Assembly (NCBI RefSeq): GCF_921293095.1
Contig: NC_060254.1
Location: 4,650,001-4,714,000 of the forward strand
Direction: 5' to 3'
DNA: 64,000 bases
From: Ischnura elegans
Taxonomy: Eukaryota; Arthropoda; Insecta; Odonata; Coenagrionidae
Shown: piece after piece, positions 12,339 to 22,953 of the stretch
Position numbering within the stretch: position 1 is the first letter of the stretch
How the letters are laid out: every line of letters begins with the position of its first letter
Position numbers and translations under genes: made by a program
The notes under the pieces: generated by a model
What the model was told of the DNA's origin: nothing
Seen by the model: only the letters and a program-made list of their open reading frames with translations
The model's database searches: none

Positions 12339-12634
12339 GGCCTCTCTCTCTCTCTCACCTGAACCCCCCCCCCCCCTCCACTTGCCGTGCCCCCCATAAG
12401 GGAGCCTCCTCCCCCTAACTTCTTCCATACCACATGACCAAGGTTTTTTTCCCCCCTCCCTCTTCTCTGTTAACCAATCCTTTCAACCTAATTACCTTCC
12501 TCCCTCCCCCTCCTAGCCTGGTATAAAAGGATGTGATGGACCTCTGTAGAGGTCACCTGATGATGACGTCTAACGTTGAAACCATGGTCGTGATTAAATA
12601 TTAATGTGAAAGTACAAAGTTCTTCTTTCTTAAT
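12339..12634. repeat. Right inverted arm of the Penelope-like element
   Basis: Reverse complement of 10971-11266. The high identity of the arms, even in homopolymer tracts, suggests a single recent origin or gene conversion. Confidence 0.9.
12552..12595 (+). ncRNA. Hammerhead-ribozyme-like motif, right arm
   Basis: The conserved core CTGATGA (12557-12563) and GAAA (12578-12581) are present. Helix III is a two- or three-base stem (ACC with GGT, 12581-12588) before a cleavage triplet GTC ending at 12589. Helix I pairs GTCAC (12552-12556) with GTGAT (12590-12594). Helix II pairs GACG (12565-12568) with CGTT (12574-12577) and leaves one bulged T at 12564, the weakest part of the model. A type I motif with a very short helix III is what Penelope-like elements are known to carry in their terminal repeats. 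Confidence 0.6.
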
Positions 12635-12645
12635 GCAAAGAGACA

Positions 12646-13000
12646 TTCCAGAAGTGAAGATTCTTGTCATAAACTCGATTTACGTGCACATGAAGGAAAA
12701 TGCAATATGGAAATATTTTTTATTTAATGAACTCTATTTCTGTGCAAAAATAGAAGAAAGGATCGTGTAGACAATACCGAAGTTTTAATATCTTGAATTT
12801 AAGAAGGAGGAATAAAAATGGGGAATTAGAATAAAGAAAGGAAAATTCTTGCTATAAACTCAATTTTAGTGAAAATGAAGAAAAATGCTAAGTGAAAAGT
12901 CAGAAGCCAAAATTCTAATTATAAACTCGATTTCGTTGCTCAGGAAGAAGGTTGCTAAATGGTGATTCAGAAGTGATACAAAAGGCATTGAATTATATCT
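12646..13000. repeat. Continuation of the ~67-bp tandem array
   Basis: Units with TAAACTCGATTT, GTGCACATGAAG, GAAAATGCAATATG and AGAAGTGA continue the array interrupted by the Penelope-like element at 10924-12632. Confidence 0.7.
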
Positions 13001-13008
13001 ACGGTTTC

Positions 13009-13675
13009 GTTTGAAACTACAGAAGTGTTCATTGACCTTATCTCTCCCAAAAAGATGTATTAACGTTATATAACGTATAAAGGTTCATGGGCGTACCCAG
13101 CGAGGGCCAGGAGGGGGAAGCTGCCTCCCTAGAAGCAAAAATCACAAATGTCTTTAAGGAGAATAATATTTTTTCAAGCAAACAATTTTAAAAACTAATA
13201 AAGAGCTGTTCGAGTTTCCTTAAATGGTTGGTTAGCTTGTCCCCCACCTACCCAGTTTTGATCCTGTGTATGCCTTGTATGGGTTTGGGTGAAACTTTCG
13301 ACAAGGTCATTGACCTCTCTACCCCTAAAGGAGGCCCAGTGACCTCTCTTCTACCAAGAAGGTCATTCACCTCATCATTCCCAAAAACGTCATCAAACCT
13401 TACAGGGTAGTGAAAAACGGCGGACAGGGTCATTGACCTCTTCACTCACAAAACAGTCATTGAACCTTATGAGTTAGACTTAAACTACAGACAATGTCAT
13501 TGACTTACACCAACTTAAAAATTTCGTTGACACTAGAATTATGAAGTTGTTTCCGAAACAGAGTCCACTACAAAAAAGATCATTGAACCTTACGAATTTG
13601 AGAGTGAAGCTATGAACAGGGTCCTTGACCTCAGAACGACCCAAAAAGGCCATCAACCTTCCTGCTAGTTCACAT
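13009..13675. repeat. Second degenerate tandem repeat, ~68-bp period
   Basis: Motifs such as TCATTGACCTCT, CCCAAAAAGGTCAT, CATTGAACCTTACGA and AACTACAGACA recur about every 68 bases, heavily mutated. The short open frames here change with each unit and are not protein-like. The array borders the hAT element that begins at 13740. Confidence 0.65.
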
Positions 13676-13731
13676 GATCACCACCGGCAGAGCTCCTGTA
13701 TTCTTTCTGTGAAAGACAAAAAATACAGTGT

Positions 13732-13739
13732 GCTTTAAG
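13732..13739. repeat. Target-site duplication, left (GCTTTAAG)
   Basis: The eight bases are identical to 26837-26844 and directly abut the inverted termini of the 13-kb hAT element. Eight-base duplications are characteristic of hAT transposons. Confidence 0.9.
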
Positions 13740-14046
13740 TAGAGGCGCGCAAAAGCCGTTCCGCTCGAGTCTCGCTCTCGGGAGTCAAACTGGTAGTCTC
13801 ACTCCCGGGAGCGAACAATCCCGGATTGCGGTCTCGGGAGCGAGCGGGATATATTGAGCTCTCGTCGCTCCCGGCAATTTGGCGGATAGCACATACGCAG
13901 TGGGCTACTTGCTTTCATGCAGGGAATGCATATTTATCTCTCTCACAGTGGGTTCTTGGTCTCATTCTGGGGTGCGAATCCACCACTGGTGAACAGTAAA
14001 ATAAATGCATAGCAAGTATAATTAATTATAATTGTATAATCTAGGG

Positions 14047-14232
14047 CAGCGGTTCCCAAAGTGGAGGTCGCGACCCCCAGGGGGGTCGCGGGCCGTTCGG
14101 AAAGGGGTCGCGAGATGTATACGAATAATAAAGTGAACTATGTACTTAAACATAGACAACCATTTTTAGGGGGTCGCGGCTAAAACGTATGGGCTAAAAT
14201 GGGTCGCAGAAAGAAAAGTTTGGGAACCGCTG
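14047..14232. mobile_element. 186-bp hAT MITE nested in the larger hAT
   Basis: The ends CAGCGGTTCCCAAAGT and TTTGGGAACCGCTG are inverted repeats, and the 8-base duplication ATCTAGGG is perfect (14039-14046 and 14233-14240). The interior contains GGGGGTCGCG motifs. There is no coding capacity, so it was mobilised by another hAT transposase. Confidence 0.9.
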
Positions 14233-14444
14233 ATCTAGGGTATAAGAAGAGAGATTTATTCCAGAATTTCATCCATAACATGGAGTGCTAATATTCTTTT
14301 CGCTCAGAGAATTGTAAGACGGAAATTTTCAACTGCAATTGATGTATAACATAAGTTCGTATTAGTGGAATTTATAAGAATAGTACGCGAAATAAAAGAA
14401 CAATAACTTGATGTGGTTTTCATTTACCATCATTACGTTGTATT

Positions 14445-14810
14445 TCAATTTCTTTTTGCATTATAATTAATAAACAAAATGTCATTCACATGGTCTGGGT
14501 CAATACGTGATCGACGGTCAGTTATTACAAGGCCTGCACGAGAGAAGCATCTTTCGCTGGTTGCACTACTGGCAGGAATATTCATTATCCGCCGAGCGAC
14601 CTTCGATAGCCGCGGAAAAGAATGCCGATGGATACTCCACCAATGCAAAACCTTCTGCACATATTCCGGAACGCTTCGCTCAATGTAACGCGTCACTTCG
14701 TCAGTGGTTTGTGGTATTTCAGGCCTTTGCAACCATTCTGAAAACCTCTTTTTCATAGGTGGACTATGACAAGTTTGAGATAAATCACTTTCTTCTGTGA
14801 TTTCTGTCAC
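14445..14810 (-). pseudogene. hAT transposase, C-terminal dimerisation domain
   Basis: The minus frame ends with NIPASSATSERCFSRAGLVI followed by a conserved helix and stop. This is the hAT family C-terminal dimerisation domain, recognisable by the SSATSER(C/V)FSxAG motif. It is the last segment of the transposase gene of the 13-kb element. Upstream parts lie at 14955-15091, 15290-15533, 17950-18430 and 20487-21190. This exon is open by itself, but the gene as a whole is broken. Confidence 0.85.
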
Positions 14811-14954
14811 TATAAGGATAAATGTTAAATTAAATCATCGTGCTACTACTATAAATTGCAGCCAGTAATTAAGAAAAAATCTTTATTTTTTGTAGTGATA
14901 CATTACCATTTACTTCCTGGCACATTATTCGAGCGTTGTCATACACGCATTGTC

Positions 14955-15091
14955 ACTCTTCAGATTTTAAACGGAGGAGGTCTTTATAATTTGGATTTAA
15001 AAATAGTGCCATATAATGTCGCCTTTCCAGCTGAGACATAACTTTCTCATCGAGAAATGAGGCTGCCCTTATCTTGATTTTCTTAAGTGTC
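14955..15091 (-). pseudogene. hAT transposase, core segment before the C-terminus
   Basis: The minus frame reads KIKIRAASFLDEKVMSQLER and then MALFLNPNYKDLLRLKS, matching the hAT pattern in which a FLDPRYK-like motif precedes the dimerisation domain. An acceptor-like TTTCTTTCAATAG lies just upstream at about 15095-15107. The frame then hits a stop, consistent with decay or an intron. Confidence 0.55.
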
Positions 15092-15289
15092 TATTGAAAG
15101 AAAAACAAAAAGTCAAATACATGTTTAGGAAACAAGAAGTATTAACATTCGCCATCCACACGGCTAGATGACTCGATCGTGTGCTTCAGTCGACATAGCG
15201 GCTAAACTTGCATTATTCATTGGAATTGAGTCTTAAATAAATAGTCGAATGAACGAAAGGGGAGAATTGAACTCCTACCTCACTTTCGT

Positions 15290-15533
15290 CAACAGAGACG
15301 CCACAATGGCTTCTTAGACGAAAAATCCAGGGTACTGCCAGCGGTAGCGTAGGTTCAGCCTCTCCTTCAAGATCATCTGTAGCTTCCTTAAAAGGCTTAA
15401 GAAAGGCTACCATCTCAGCTACCAGGTCGGAATTGTAATTGTTTGCGAGGTGTACTCTTTCACTGTCACGGAGCAACTGTAACCCAGACGGCACAGGAAG
15501 TTTTCGTACCTGAATACGAGGGTGGACCATCAA
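15290..15533 (-). pseudogene. hAT transposase, middle segment
   Basis: Contains LVAEMVAFLKPFKEATDDLE and TLPLAVPW, the region of hAT transposases following the DTRWNS-type segment. The preceding part lies at 17950-18430, so about 2.4 kb of foreign DNA (15540-17640) has split the gene here. Confidence 0.75.
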
Positions 15534-16126
15534 GATACAAAAATCGCGCTTAGGAAGTTACTAAAAAGGTTTTGTTTCTTTATTTCCTTTAATGACGAAA
15601 AAAGATGCAAGAGGACTGGCAAATTCATATGCATCGATAAAATTGTATCTCATCGATAAAACTGTATTCGGTCTGGGACTATTTTCTTTCGCGGGTGGTG
15701 CCATCGTGCCATATCATCCTAGAAAGATCACATGCCTTCACAAGCTGGCACAAGCCAGCACAAGCTGTTGGAGATCGCATCGTTTAAGTCACGTCTCACC
15801 ACATTTCAGGGATTTTTGTGGTTAAGTTTGTGAAAAATAGAGTGTCTGGTAATGGTGAAGTTTCCCTTATTCTTTAATTTCATTCACTGGGCTTCAGAAA
15901 CGTGTTAGTGAGATATTTTTGTTAAAAATGCCTTTCGTGTGTGTATTGTCGGGATGTAATGGAAACTCCGGGACATGGTTCAAGTTTTTAGCTTTCCAAA
16001 AGATCCTGAGTTGAAGAAGAAGTGCATTTGGGCGATAAGAAGAAAACATTTCACCCCTACGAAAAACTGAGGTATGTACTCTTTCTCGCTGTAATTATTT
16101 GGATGTAATTTTAAGTTAGAAGTGGC

Positions 16127-16156
16127 TTCGGGATGTTGATGCATCAACATCCCGAA
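16127..16156. repeat. Perfect 30-base palindrome
   Basis: The arm is TTCGGGATGTTGAT around a central GC; the whole 30 bases equal their own reverse complement. It lies in the intron-like gap of the THAP remnant. Confidence 0.8.
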
Positions 16157-17527
16157 CTATTCAGTACTGAAGTACTGTAGTACTATTCAGTACTAAAAAT
16201 GGTGATTCAAAATATTGTAGCAGCAATTCTTTTGAAAATTCTTGCATTTTAGTTGTCTTTTTTGTATTAATTCATTCGGTAAACGTGTGGTTAAAGGAAA
16301 AACTAGGAATAAGCTGCCAAGTTTATTGGATCGAATATTGCTTCTTAGCTTATGGCCTATGGTGTATTACACGTCGGCTTTCATCATTTCAAATTATCTT
16401 ATGCTATAGTTAAAAACAATAAAAATATCAGGCATACAAATATTTACTATATTTACGAGCCTAGTTATTTGATTTCTCATGCAGAAATACCAAAAATTGG
16501 AAATGATTTGACCTAATAAGTTACATGGTATTTTATTATTTATTAATTTTAGGTGTGTGAGCTTCACATCGCACCTTGTGATATCAGAAAATAATCTGTG
16601 GCCTAGGACGAGAAGACGAGGAGAAAATTCTTGCTGAATTGAAGGTGCCGATTGGAGGAAGATACCATTGCTTCACTGTTACCTGTCGCCAAGAAGACAG
16701 ACATTGTGGCAGAAGTGACGTATTTGTGGATGTGGATTTGATTTGTGCAAGTTGATGCTGTGATAGTGGACGTTCATCGGAGAAAGTATTGAAGATAGTT
16801 TTTATGTATCGACCAGTCCTCTTTTAAATAATTTTTTATTCGAAATAGAATAAGAGTAATTGTTTCGCTAAATTAGATGTGGGATAGAAGAGAAAATTGG
16901 AAATATTATTGTGGTTGACAATAGAAAATACATAATATATGTATTGTATTTCTGTGGGTTTTTTCTTTCCTGCCTCTTTAAAATTTCTTGTGGTGGTAAC
17001 TTCATGCAAAGTAAGTATAAAATCGGAGGTGTGATCTAAGAGATACCATGTTTTATTTTACAAGTGTTTATGCTGGTGATTTGGCAGGACTTTCATATTT
17101 TTAATAGGTTGATACATTTACTGCAGTGACCTAGAGACTTTTACTCATCCCAAATAATTTCTCAAATACTTTAGCGCCTGATATGGGTAAGTTTTAGTAG
17201 CTGAGACTGAACTATACGTTAATTTTTGCTTGCATTTTGATGAATTCGATCATACTAATAGCAGATGTGTCAGCAATCCTGTTTCATCGGCAATTTTTAT
17301 TTAAAAATTTTATTTCGTCAGGCTTTAGGGTAAGCTTTTTAATGCTCGTGGGCTATGTGATGTCTTACTTAGTGTCAAAATTAATAAGAATGTACTCTTA
17401 TTAACATCTCAAGGTTTCCAAGTAAGTACGAGCCACTTAAGAATGCTGGATGCTGGGGATGCGTGAATTAGCCTTGAGAATCTCATTTTTCGCCGAGTTA
17501 TTTAAGTGGCCGAGTAAGTTTTGTAAG

Positions 17528-17612
17528 TTTTCAATAGGTAAATAGTACTGTATCATGGTAATTAGAATTCATGGTATAGTATTATTTACCTATTGAGAAC
17601 TTACAATTCATA
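17528..17612. repeat. Imperfect palindrome, ~40-base arms
   Basis: The left arm carries CAATAGGTAAATAGTACTGT and the right arm its near-complement around GAATTC. It is possibly the end or core of a small foldback element within the insert that splits the hAT transposase. Confidence 0.6.
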
Positions 17613-17949
17613 ATGATTCATAACATTCTCGCTACGGTCGGTAGCTATCGATTGTGTTGCGTTCGATACATTTTTCGATCGTGCGAGTTACGATATATCT
17701 AATTTCAACCTAATCGATTGAGATTAGCCTGAGTGCCGTGTTCCTGCGCGATTCGTATCCAATCGCACGTGCTTCGTAGCGGACATTCACATGCTGCGTA
17801 CGCGCTTCGTCGACAGGCCGCGAATGGAAATTATCCATTGACGAAAAGCGACGGAGCGGCACAGTATCCCCGTGGTCAATGGGTACTATGTACATACGAA
17901 TTAGATACGGAGGGTTCTGTGCCGTCTGGGAAAACTCCGTCCTGTTGCT

Positions 17950-18430
17950 TGTGAATGGAATTTAGCATAGTGTAAATGCTGCTCCATCTTGTATCGACGT
18001 CCTGATGGAGAGTTCTTTCTAGCCGTGAGACAAGCCCAGATCTCTTCATTAACCCGACTATTTTTTCTTGCTGCCTGAATAGCAACATAAACCTGGGGTA
18101 CCTCCGTTTTGAGGAAATTCTCTTCATGAAATGTGTGCCTCAAAACAGTATTTAAGCAGTGAGCTAAACAAGGAAGTCGATCGTACATTTTCAGAGCCTT
18201 TTTGATGTTTGAACCCTGATCTGTCACGAAGGTCACTTTAAAAAGATCCTCACTACTTATGCCTATTTCAGCCAATTGACCGAGTAACTCTTCCTTAATA
18301 TTTGCCCCGGTTTTCGAGATATCTGGAAACTTGGTCGTGATAAGCACATTTGCCTGTAATTTCCATTCACCAGCTTCTTCGATTATGCGACTGGAGGTAG
18401 CCGTCATATAGTGAACTTTGCGATAATGAG
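17950..18430 (-). pseudogene. hAT transposase, catalytic core segment
   Basis: Contains RKVHYMTATS, then FKVTFVTDQGSNIKKALKMY, LPCLAHCLNTVL and DVDTRWSSIYTMLNS. VTDxGSNxxKA and CxAHxLN are hallmarks of the hAT catalytic core. The segment is open over about 160 codons, but it is cut off from the N-terminal part at 20487 by a 2-kb insert and from the next segment by the THAP-containing insert. Confidence 0.85.
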
Positions 18431-18593
18431 GAACTTGCATGGGTCGTAGATTGCTCTAAAAACTATTTTAAATAAGTCAAATGGATACATTAGCTCGCAA
18501 AAATACCTTCAGTTTCTCCATTCAACATCAAAAGAAATAAAAAAATTACATTTAAAATCGAGAAAAATTTCTCTGAGCCGACCACTGCGCGAA

Positions 18594-20345
18594 GACACCC
18601 GAGCGTTGCCGAAGCCTGGCGTGACGTCATAGGTGCCTAAACAACCGTAGGGAGTTGGGAAATACGCTGAGCGCATGGTGTAAAATTTGTTTTGAGGGAT
18701 TATTTAGCCGCTCATCGTCACTTTATTTTGTTCTGTTATTCTTGGGCAAGTTTTCCTATTGCTATTGCACCTAGATTATTACTTGGGATATAAATAATGC
18801 GGCATCGGGATGATGAAGTACAAGCGTTTCACTCCGTATGTTTTAGTTATCAGAAAAATGGATGATAACGTTGCCACTCGTTCGAATAGTACACCTGAAA
18901 TTCATCTACATCTACATAATACCCCGCAAGACGCCTAAAAGGCGTATGGCATGGGGTGTTAGAACACCAGCCTTTTTTTAGGACACCAAAAATTGATGCC
19001 ACGACCCTCATGGAATTTGTTAAGACAAATTATTGCTATACGTCGGCGGCAAATCGAGATGTAAAAGAAACTTGTAATACTGGAGGATAACGATCCTAAG
19101 CTGTGCTGTTGACATTAGAGTAAGCTGTGCTGTTGAATTTGGCAACGCCGAATTAGCGGAGAAGGTAGTCCTATCCGTCCTACGGTACGAATACACAGCA
19201 AAACAGTCTGCACATAATCCACATGGGAGATCGCGAATCGGTTCCGCTGCCAACACACACACAAGCTACAACCTATTTCAATTATATAGGTAAATCCATA
19301 AAAAATATACTAGCATATACCATAAAAATATACTGGGAAATAGGCAAATAGTCTTATCAAAAACTGGAAGTCACTGTCACATTCTTATATTCATCACGTA
19401 CAACTTACAATAACAGAACTCGTTATGATGAAAACAACTATTTATTCACTGATTTAAACCCTTAAATTAGCCGACACAGGTGACTTTTCTCACTACTATT
19501 CGTTGAAATAATGGAATAACAAACTTCACACACAGTTTTTATTTCAATAGCGTGATCGTGAAATGTCATATCTACGGTGAACAACGGAGATTAGCACGCC
19601 ACTGACAATTTTTACACTACTGTGAGACATTTATCGATAGCGTAATAGCAATTATTACAATTCAATCACGATGGAACACTGATAACTCTTGGCAGATATT
19701 TTTCAACCTTGTCAAACTTTGTGCATTACAACCACTGGCACTGTGATTATTAGCAGTAGCTTAACGGGAGATGTCACGTTGAAAATAACACTACTTTGGC
19801 ACAAAAATGTTCCTAGATGCCTCCAATCAGCGAGCAAAAGTTGCATTGACTGGAATTCACCCCATAATACAAGTGAAGACAGTCCTAAATGACGAATTCT
19901 CCGGTACCTACGAATAAACGGATGAAGTTATTGTATATAAAAGCTAAGCGGACATTAGTAAACATCAAAATCGTTCTAATTACATACTTAAATGAATGAT
20001 ATGCCGTCGATAACATCAACTTACAAGTAACGTATCCCCCTTCCAATGGCCGTGGCTCAGACTCCTACAACGATGTTATTTAGGTATTATAAAATTTTTG
20101 GTTTAACTGCTCCGGTTTTATATTTTATGCCCTTACTCAGATATTAATATTATAAATAATGCAAAATATGAGGGCTTCCAAGCCTCTATCGTCGGATATT
20201 TATCTTTAAATATAAAATAATCAACACGTCTAACAAACGAAGCTCTCACAACTGCTGGCAACTATTACAAACAATCACAACAATAGCTTCGCGTGATGTT
20301 TAGGCACCTTTGACGTCATCGAGGCTTCGTCGGCAGTGGCTTGGG
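18594..20345. mobile_element. Insert with imperfect inverted ends inside the hAT element
   Basis: Left, GACGTCATAGGTGCCTAAAC (about 18622-18641) is matched in inverted orientation by GTTTAGGCACCTTTGACGTC (about 20299-20318); the flanking GCCGAAGCC/GGCTTCGTCGGC also pairs. The repeats are diverged and no clear target duplication was found, so the outer limits are uncertain. The insert separates the hAT N-terminal exons from the catalytic core and itself holds a LINE 3' end. Confidence 0.5.
18900..18985 (-). mobile_element. 3' end of a non-LTR retrotransposon
   Basis: On the minus strand the sequence reads ...GGCTGGTGTTCTAACACCCC, GCCTTTTAGGCGTCTTG, GGGGTATTATGTAGATGTAG. The same terminus appears on the plus strand at 62428-62500, downstream of a LINE coding relic. 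This is therefore a severely 5'-truncated LINE copy ending in a short GATGTA-type tail. Confidence 0.7.
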
Positions 20346-20486
20346 GGGTGAGGGTGTTTTTCCCGCGCTTTAAAATTCGTAATGTTTATCATTGAATATC
20401 TCGCGAAGGAAAACTCGGATATACATGCGGTTTTCTTTGTTGTGTTCAGAAAATAATTTTCTGTCCGCCTGTGAAATAAAAAAAAT

Positions 20487-21190
20487 TCATTCAAGTTCCC
20501 CATTATCCGTCCAAAGGTCCATAGTCATAGAAAGTTCCTTGGTAGCTATGGCTTCTTTTAATTTGGGGATGAGAGTAGCTCGAATTTGATTAGCCCTTTC
20601 ACGCAAGGAACGGGCTATCGTACTTGGATGAGGTAGCACGTCTTTGGCCTCTAAGGGTCCGTACTTCACCCCAATATTAATTAACTCTTGCGCGAGGTCC
20701 TTGAACCCTTCTCCACCCACTGTCGCAAATGGACCCAAGTCTTTTGCACACATGTCTACACACTTGTCCCTCACACGGTCCTTGTCATCCCGAGAAACAA
20801 CAGGTGTGGCTGGAGAAACATTTCTTTCGATTTTGCACTTGTGCCGTTTCATGCCAGACGTACTTGCCTTATGCACAAGAACAGCTTGGCACGATTCTAT
20901 TGCACATCTCACTTAACCCAGGGGCATGCGTGTCTGAGAATCTAATACAACCTGTCCGATAAACAAGTGGTTAGAACTTCATAAGTTAATGCATTACAGT
21001 TCCATATGCAAAATATTTCGCTGGTTACCTGAAAGTTTTTCCAACATGGACTATTTCTCCCTGTGTTCCAAGCAACTATGCATGTTCCCTCTTCAATTTT
21101 CTTCACTACTTCTTCTTTTGTATAATGGGCTCTATCGCCATCTTTATACTGTCCAACACGGTCATTTTCCTCAGAAAGAGCGTCAGCCAT
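20487..21190 (-). pseudogene. hAT transposase N-terminus with BED zinc finger
   Basis: Exon 1 (21190-21029) starts MADALSEENDRVGQYKDGDR and ends CWKNFQ at a CAG|GTAACC donor. After a short intron, exon 2 (from about 20956) reads VVLDSQTRMPLG, a TAA stop, then VRCAIESC...SGMKRHKC. W..F, C..C and H....C form a BED zinc finger. The following part, ending ELSMTMDLWTDN, is the start of the catalytic domain. The in-frame stop in the zinc finger and the break at 20487 show that the transposase is inactive. Confidence 0.75.
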
Positions 21191-21434
21191 CTCGCTAGGG
21201 GTGCCCAAAGACGGAATAAAACCGAAACACCCAAAACCTTGCACGAAACGCGACGATTTGTTAGGGAACTTCGCGTTAGGAATATTGTATTTTTAATGTT
21301 CTTGGACACGTTAACTTATAAGAGAAACATTACAATAACTCTGTTTTCGCTGCAGATACTTTTCTTTTTTTTTCTAAATTCTCTTTGTTTGTTTGTTTTC
21401 GAATTTCTCTTTGTTTGTTAGCACTCTTGGTAAC

Positions 21435-21438
21435 GTAC
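21435..21438. repeat. LTR-element target duplication GTAC (left)
   Basis: GTAC precedes the left LTR, and the same four bases follow the right LTR at 26526-26529. This fits the 4-bp duplications usual for Gypsy-type integration. Confidence 0.8.
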
Positions 21439-22807
21439 TGTGGCGTCCCACCCCCGACTCGCCCGGATACCACAATAGAACCGGGGGGAGACGTCACACA
21501 AAAAATAAGAAAAAATACAAATCCGCGAAGATCCCTCCCGCATGGGACCTACGGGACAAAACTATGCCACTCACTTCTCGTAATTCAAATAAATAAAGAA
21601 AATATTCCCCTTCTGTGAAGATGATTGCGGGTGGGGGAGTTCCCGATTCAAACTTATGGGTGACGTTCGGGCGCTGATGCACTCGTCCAACACGCATTTA
21701 CGGGAAGGAAATCAGACGGGGCGAAAGGAAGGATGAAGGATATTTTCAATGGGGTGACCCGTGGAAGAATCAGAACAAAAAACACTCTCTCAAAACACTT
21801 TCAATTAAACAAAATATAATTCACACAAATAAGGTTGCATATGACAAAAAAAGCAAAAGGAACCCTCTTATACGCTAATGAAATATGAATTGGTGAAAGC
21901 CACGTATGAAACATCGATGATAAAAAATAAAAAAACAATATAACTTGGTTTCTGGATGAAAATCAATATAGAAAATGATGATAACAAAGTAAAGTTCGGT
22001 GGTGAACACGTAAATATGATACAAATTCAATGATTTCTTGACTGGGGAGGTAAATGATAGTCCATCCCGTCGAATGTAAATTTGGGGTGCGAACGTTAAT
22101 TGTACTTGGTGACTGATTTCACATTCACTTATGTAACGGGTGCGTTCCGTGACTGTTTGTCTTAACTTGGCTTGGCAGGAGACACAAGGGGGCTTTGGGG
22201 GGGGAATAGCTGCAATCTTACTTTATCGTAGTCCGAGTCTCGACCAGGTTGGATCCAACACTCTCTCTTTCCATTTACTGCACTCCTTTCTCCCTTGTTG
22301 GAGGAAGCTGCATCCGGAACGGAGATAATGCGTCCTCTTCAGCTGGTCCTTTGCTCCTTCGGACGGGGGGGGGGGGGTTCTTCTTCCAGATCAGTCTTTC
22401 TGAAAATACTTGGGCCCCTTGTCTCCTCCTGCCGTGCGTCGCACTGATTTTGGGCATAGGCTCCGCCCGACAGTCACTTAGGAATTCTCTCGTTCTCTTT
22501 CGTGCACCACCTTTTTATCATACCTCAACTAGGGGTGGGGTAATGCACAATGAAGGGAGGGAGGAGTAATACGCCACTCATTCAGGGAAAACCCGAGCCC
22601 CCCTCCTCCCACACACACACACTCACACACAACCATACAAAAATCGGCGAAAACACATTCATCCCCTCTTACTCATCCACGCCTTCCTCCACGGGCCCTG
22701 GTTTGGGGGTGGGGGTTTTGGGAAAGGTCGTGGAACGAGCGGGTAAACTGGTAGGGAAGAAAATGCGCCGAGTGGAAATGCACTGTAATGGGGCTTGAAC
22801 CATTACA
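21439..22807 (-). repeat. 3' LTR (1369 bp)
   Basis: On the plus strand it starts TGTGGCGTCCCACCCCCG and ends TTGAACCATTACA, so it is bounded by TG and CA. It contains a G run near 22367 and a CA repeat near 22614. The short open frames in it are identical to those of the other LTR and are not genes. Confidence 0.93.
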
Positions 22808-22823
22808 TAGCCCCCTCCCTAAA
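22808..22823 (-). other. Polypurine tract next to the 3' LTR
   Basis: On the minus strand the bases just inside the 3' LTR read TTAGGGAGGGGGCTA, the expected position and composition of the plus-strand primer of an LTR retrotransposon. Confidence 0.7.
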
Positions 22824-22953
22824 CTGTGGATACCGTTCTTGAGGAGACGGATCCGCAGTTTAATGACAAACAAAAAAAACAACTCCACCTGCCTTGGATT
22901 GGATTGAAATTAAATTTTGCCCATGTGAAACAAAAAAAAATCACCTCTATTTC

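Larger units (their letters stand above)
10924..12632. mobile_element. Penelope-like retroelement derivative with inverted ends
   Basis: The element carries two tandem copies of a Penelope-type GIY-YIG endonuclease region, enclosed by 296-bp inverted arms (10971-11266 and 12339-12634) that are essentially identical. The 13-mer ATGCAAAGAGACA lies at 10911-10923 and again at 12633-12645 and is the likely target-site duplication. The array units contain similar motifs, so this is probable rather than certain. Forty-seven bases (10924-10970) are present only on the left. No reverse transcriptase remains, so the copy is not autonomous. Complex ends with pseudo-LTRs in direct or inverse orientation are known for Penelope-like elements. 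Confidence 0.8.
15540..17640 (+). mobile_element. Insert in the hAT element, with a decayed THAP domain
   Basis: Position 15929 begins a frame MPFVCVLSGCNGNSGTWFKF. After a frameshift, FPKDPELKKKCIWAIRRKHF follows, then a donor-like GTATGT at 16073. An acceptor-like TTTTAG precedes VCELHIAPCD at 16551. Together these give the C2CH pattern of a THAP zinc finger (CxxxxC...W...C..H). THAP domains occur in P-element-type transposases and in host proteins. Frameshifts and stops show it is dead. The ends of the insert were not determined. A 30-base perfect palindrome lies at 16127-16156 and an imperfect one at 17528-17612. Confidence 0.45.

Noticed and set aside
22249..22569. Open frames repeated in both LTRs (also 25962-26285)
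   Set aside because: Identical frames in both copies lie in non-coding LTR sequence and include the poly-G run; there is no evidence of a protein.
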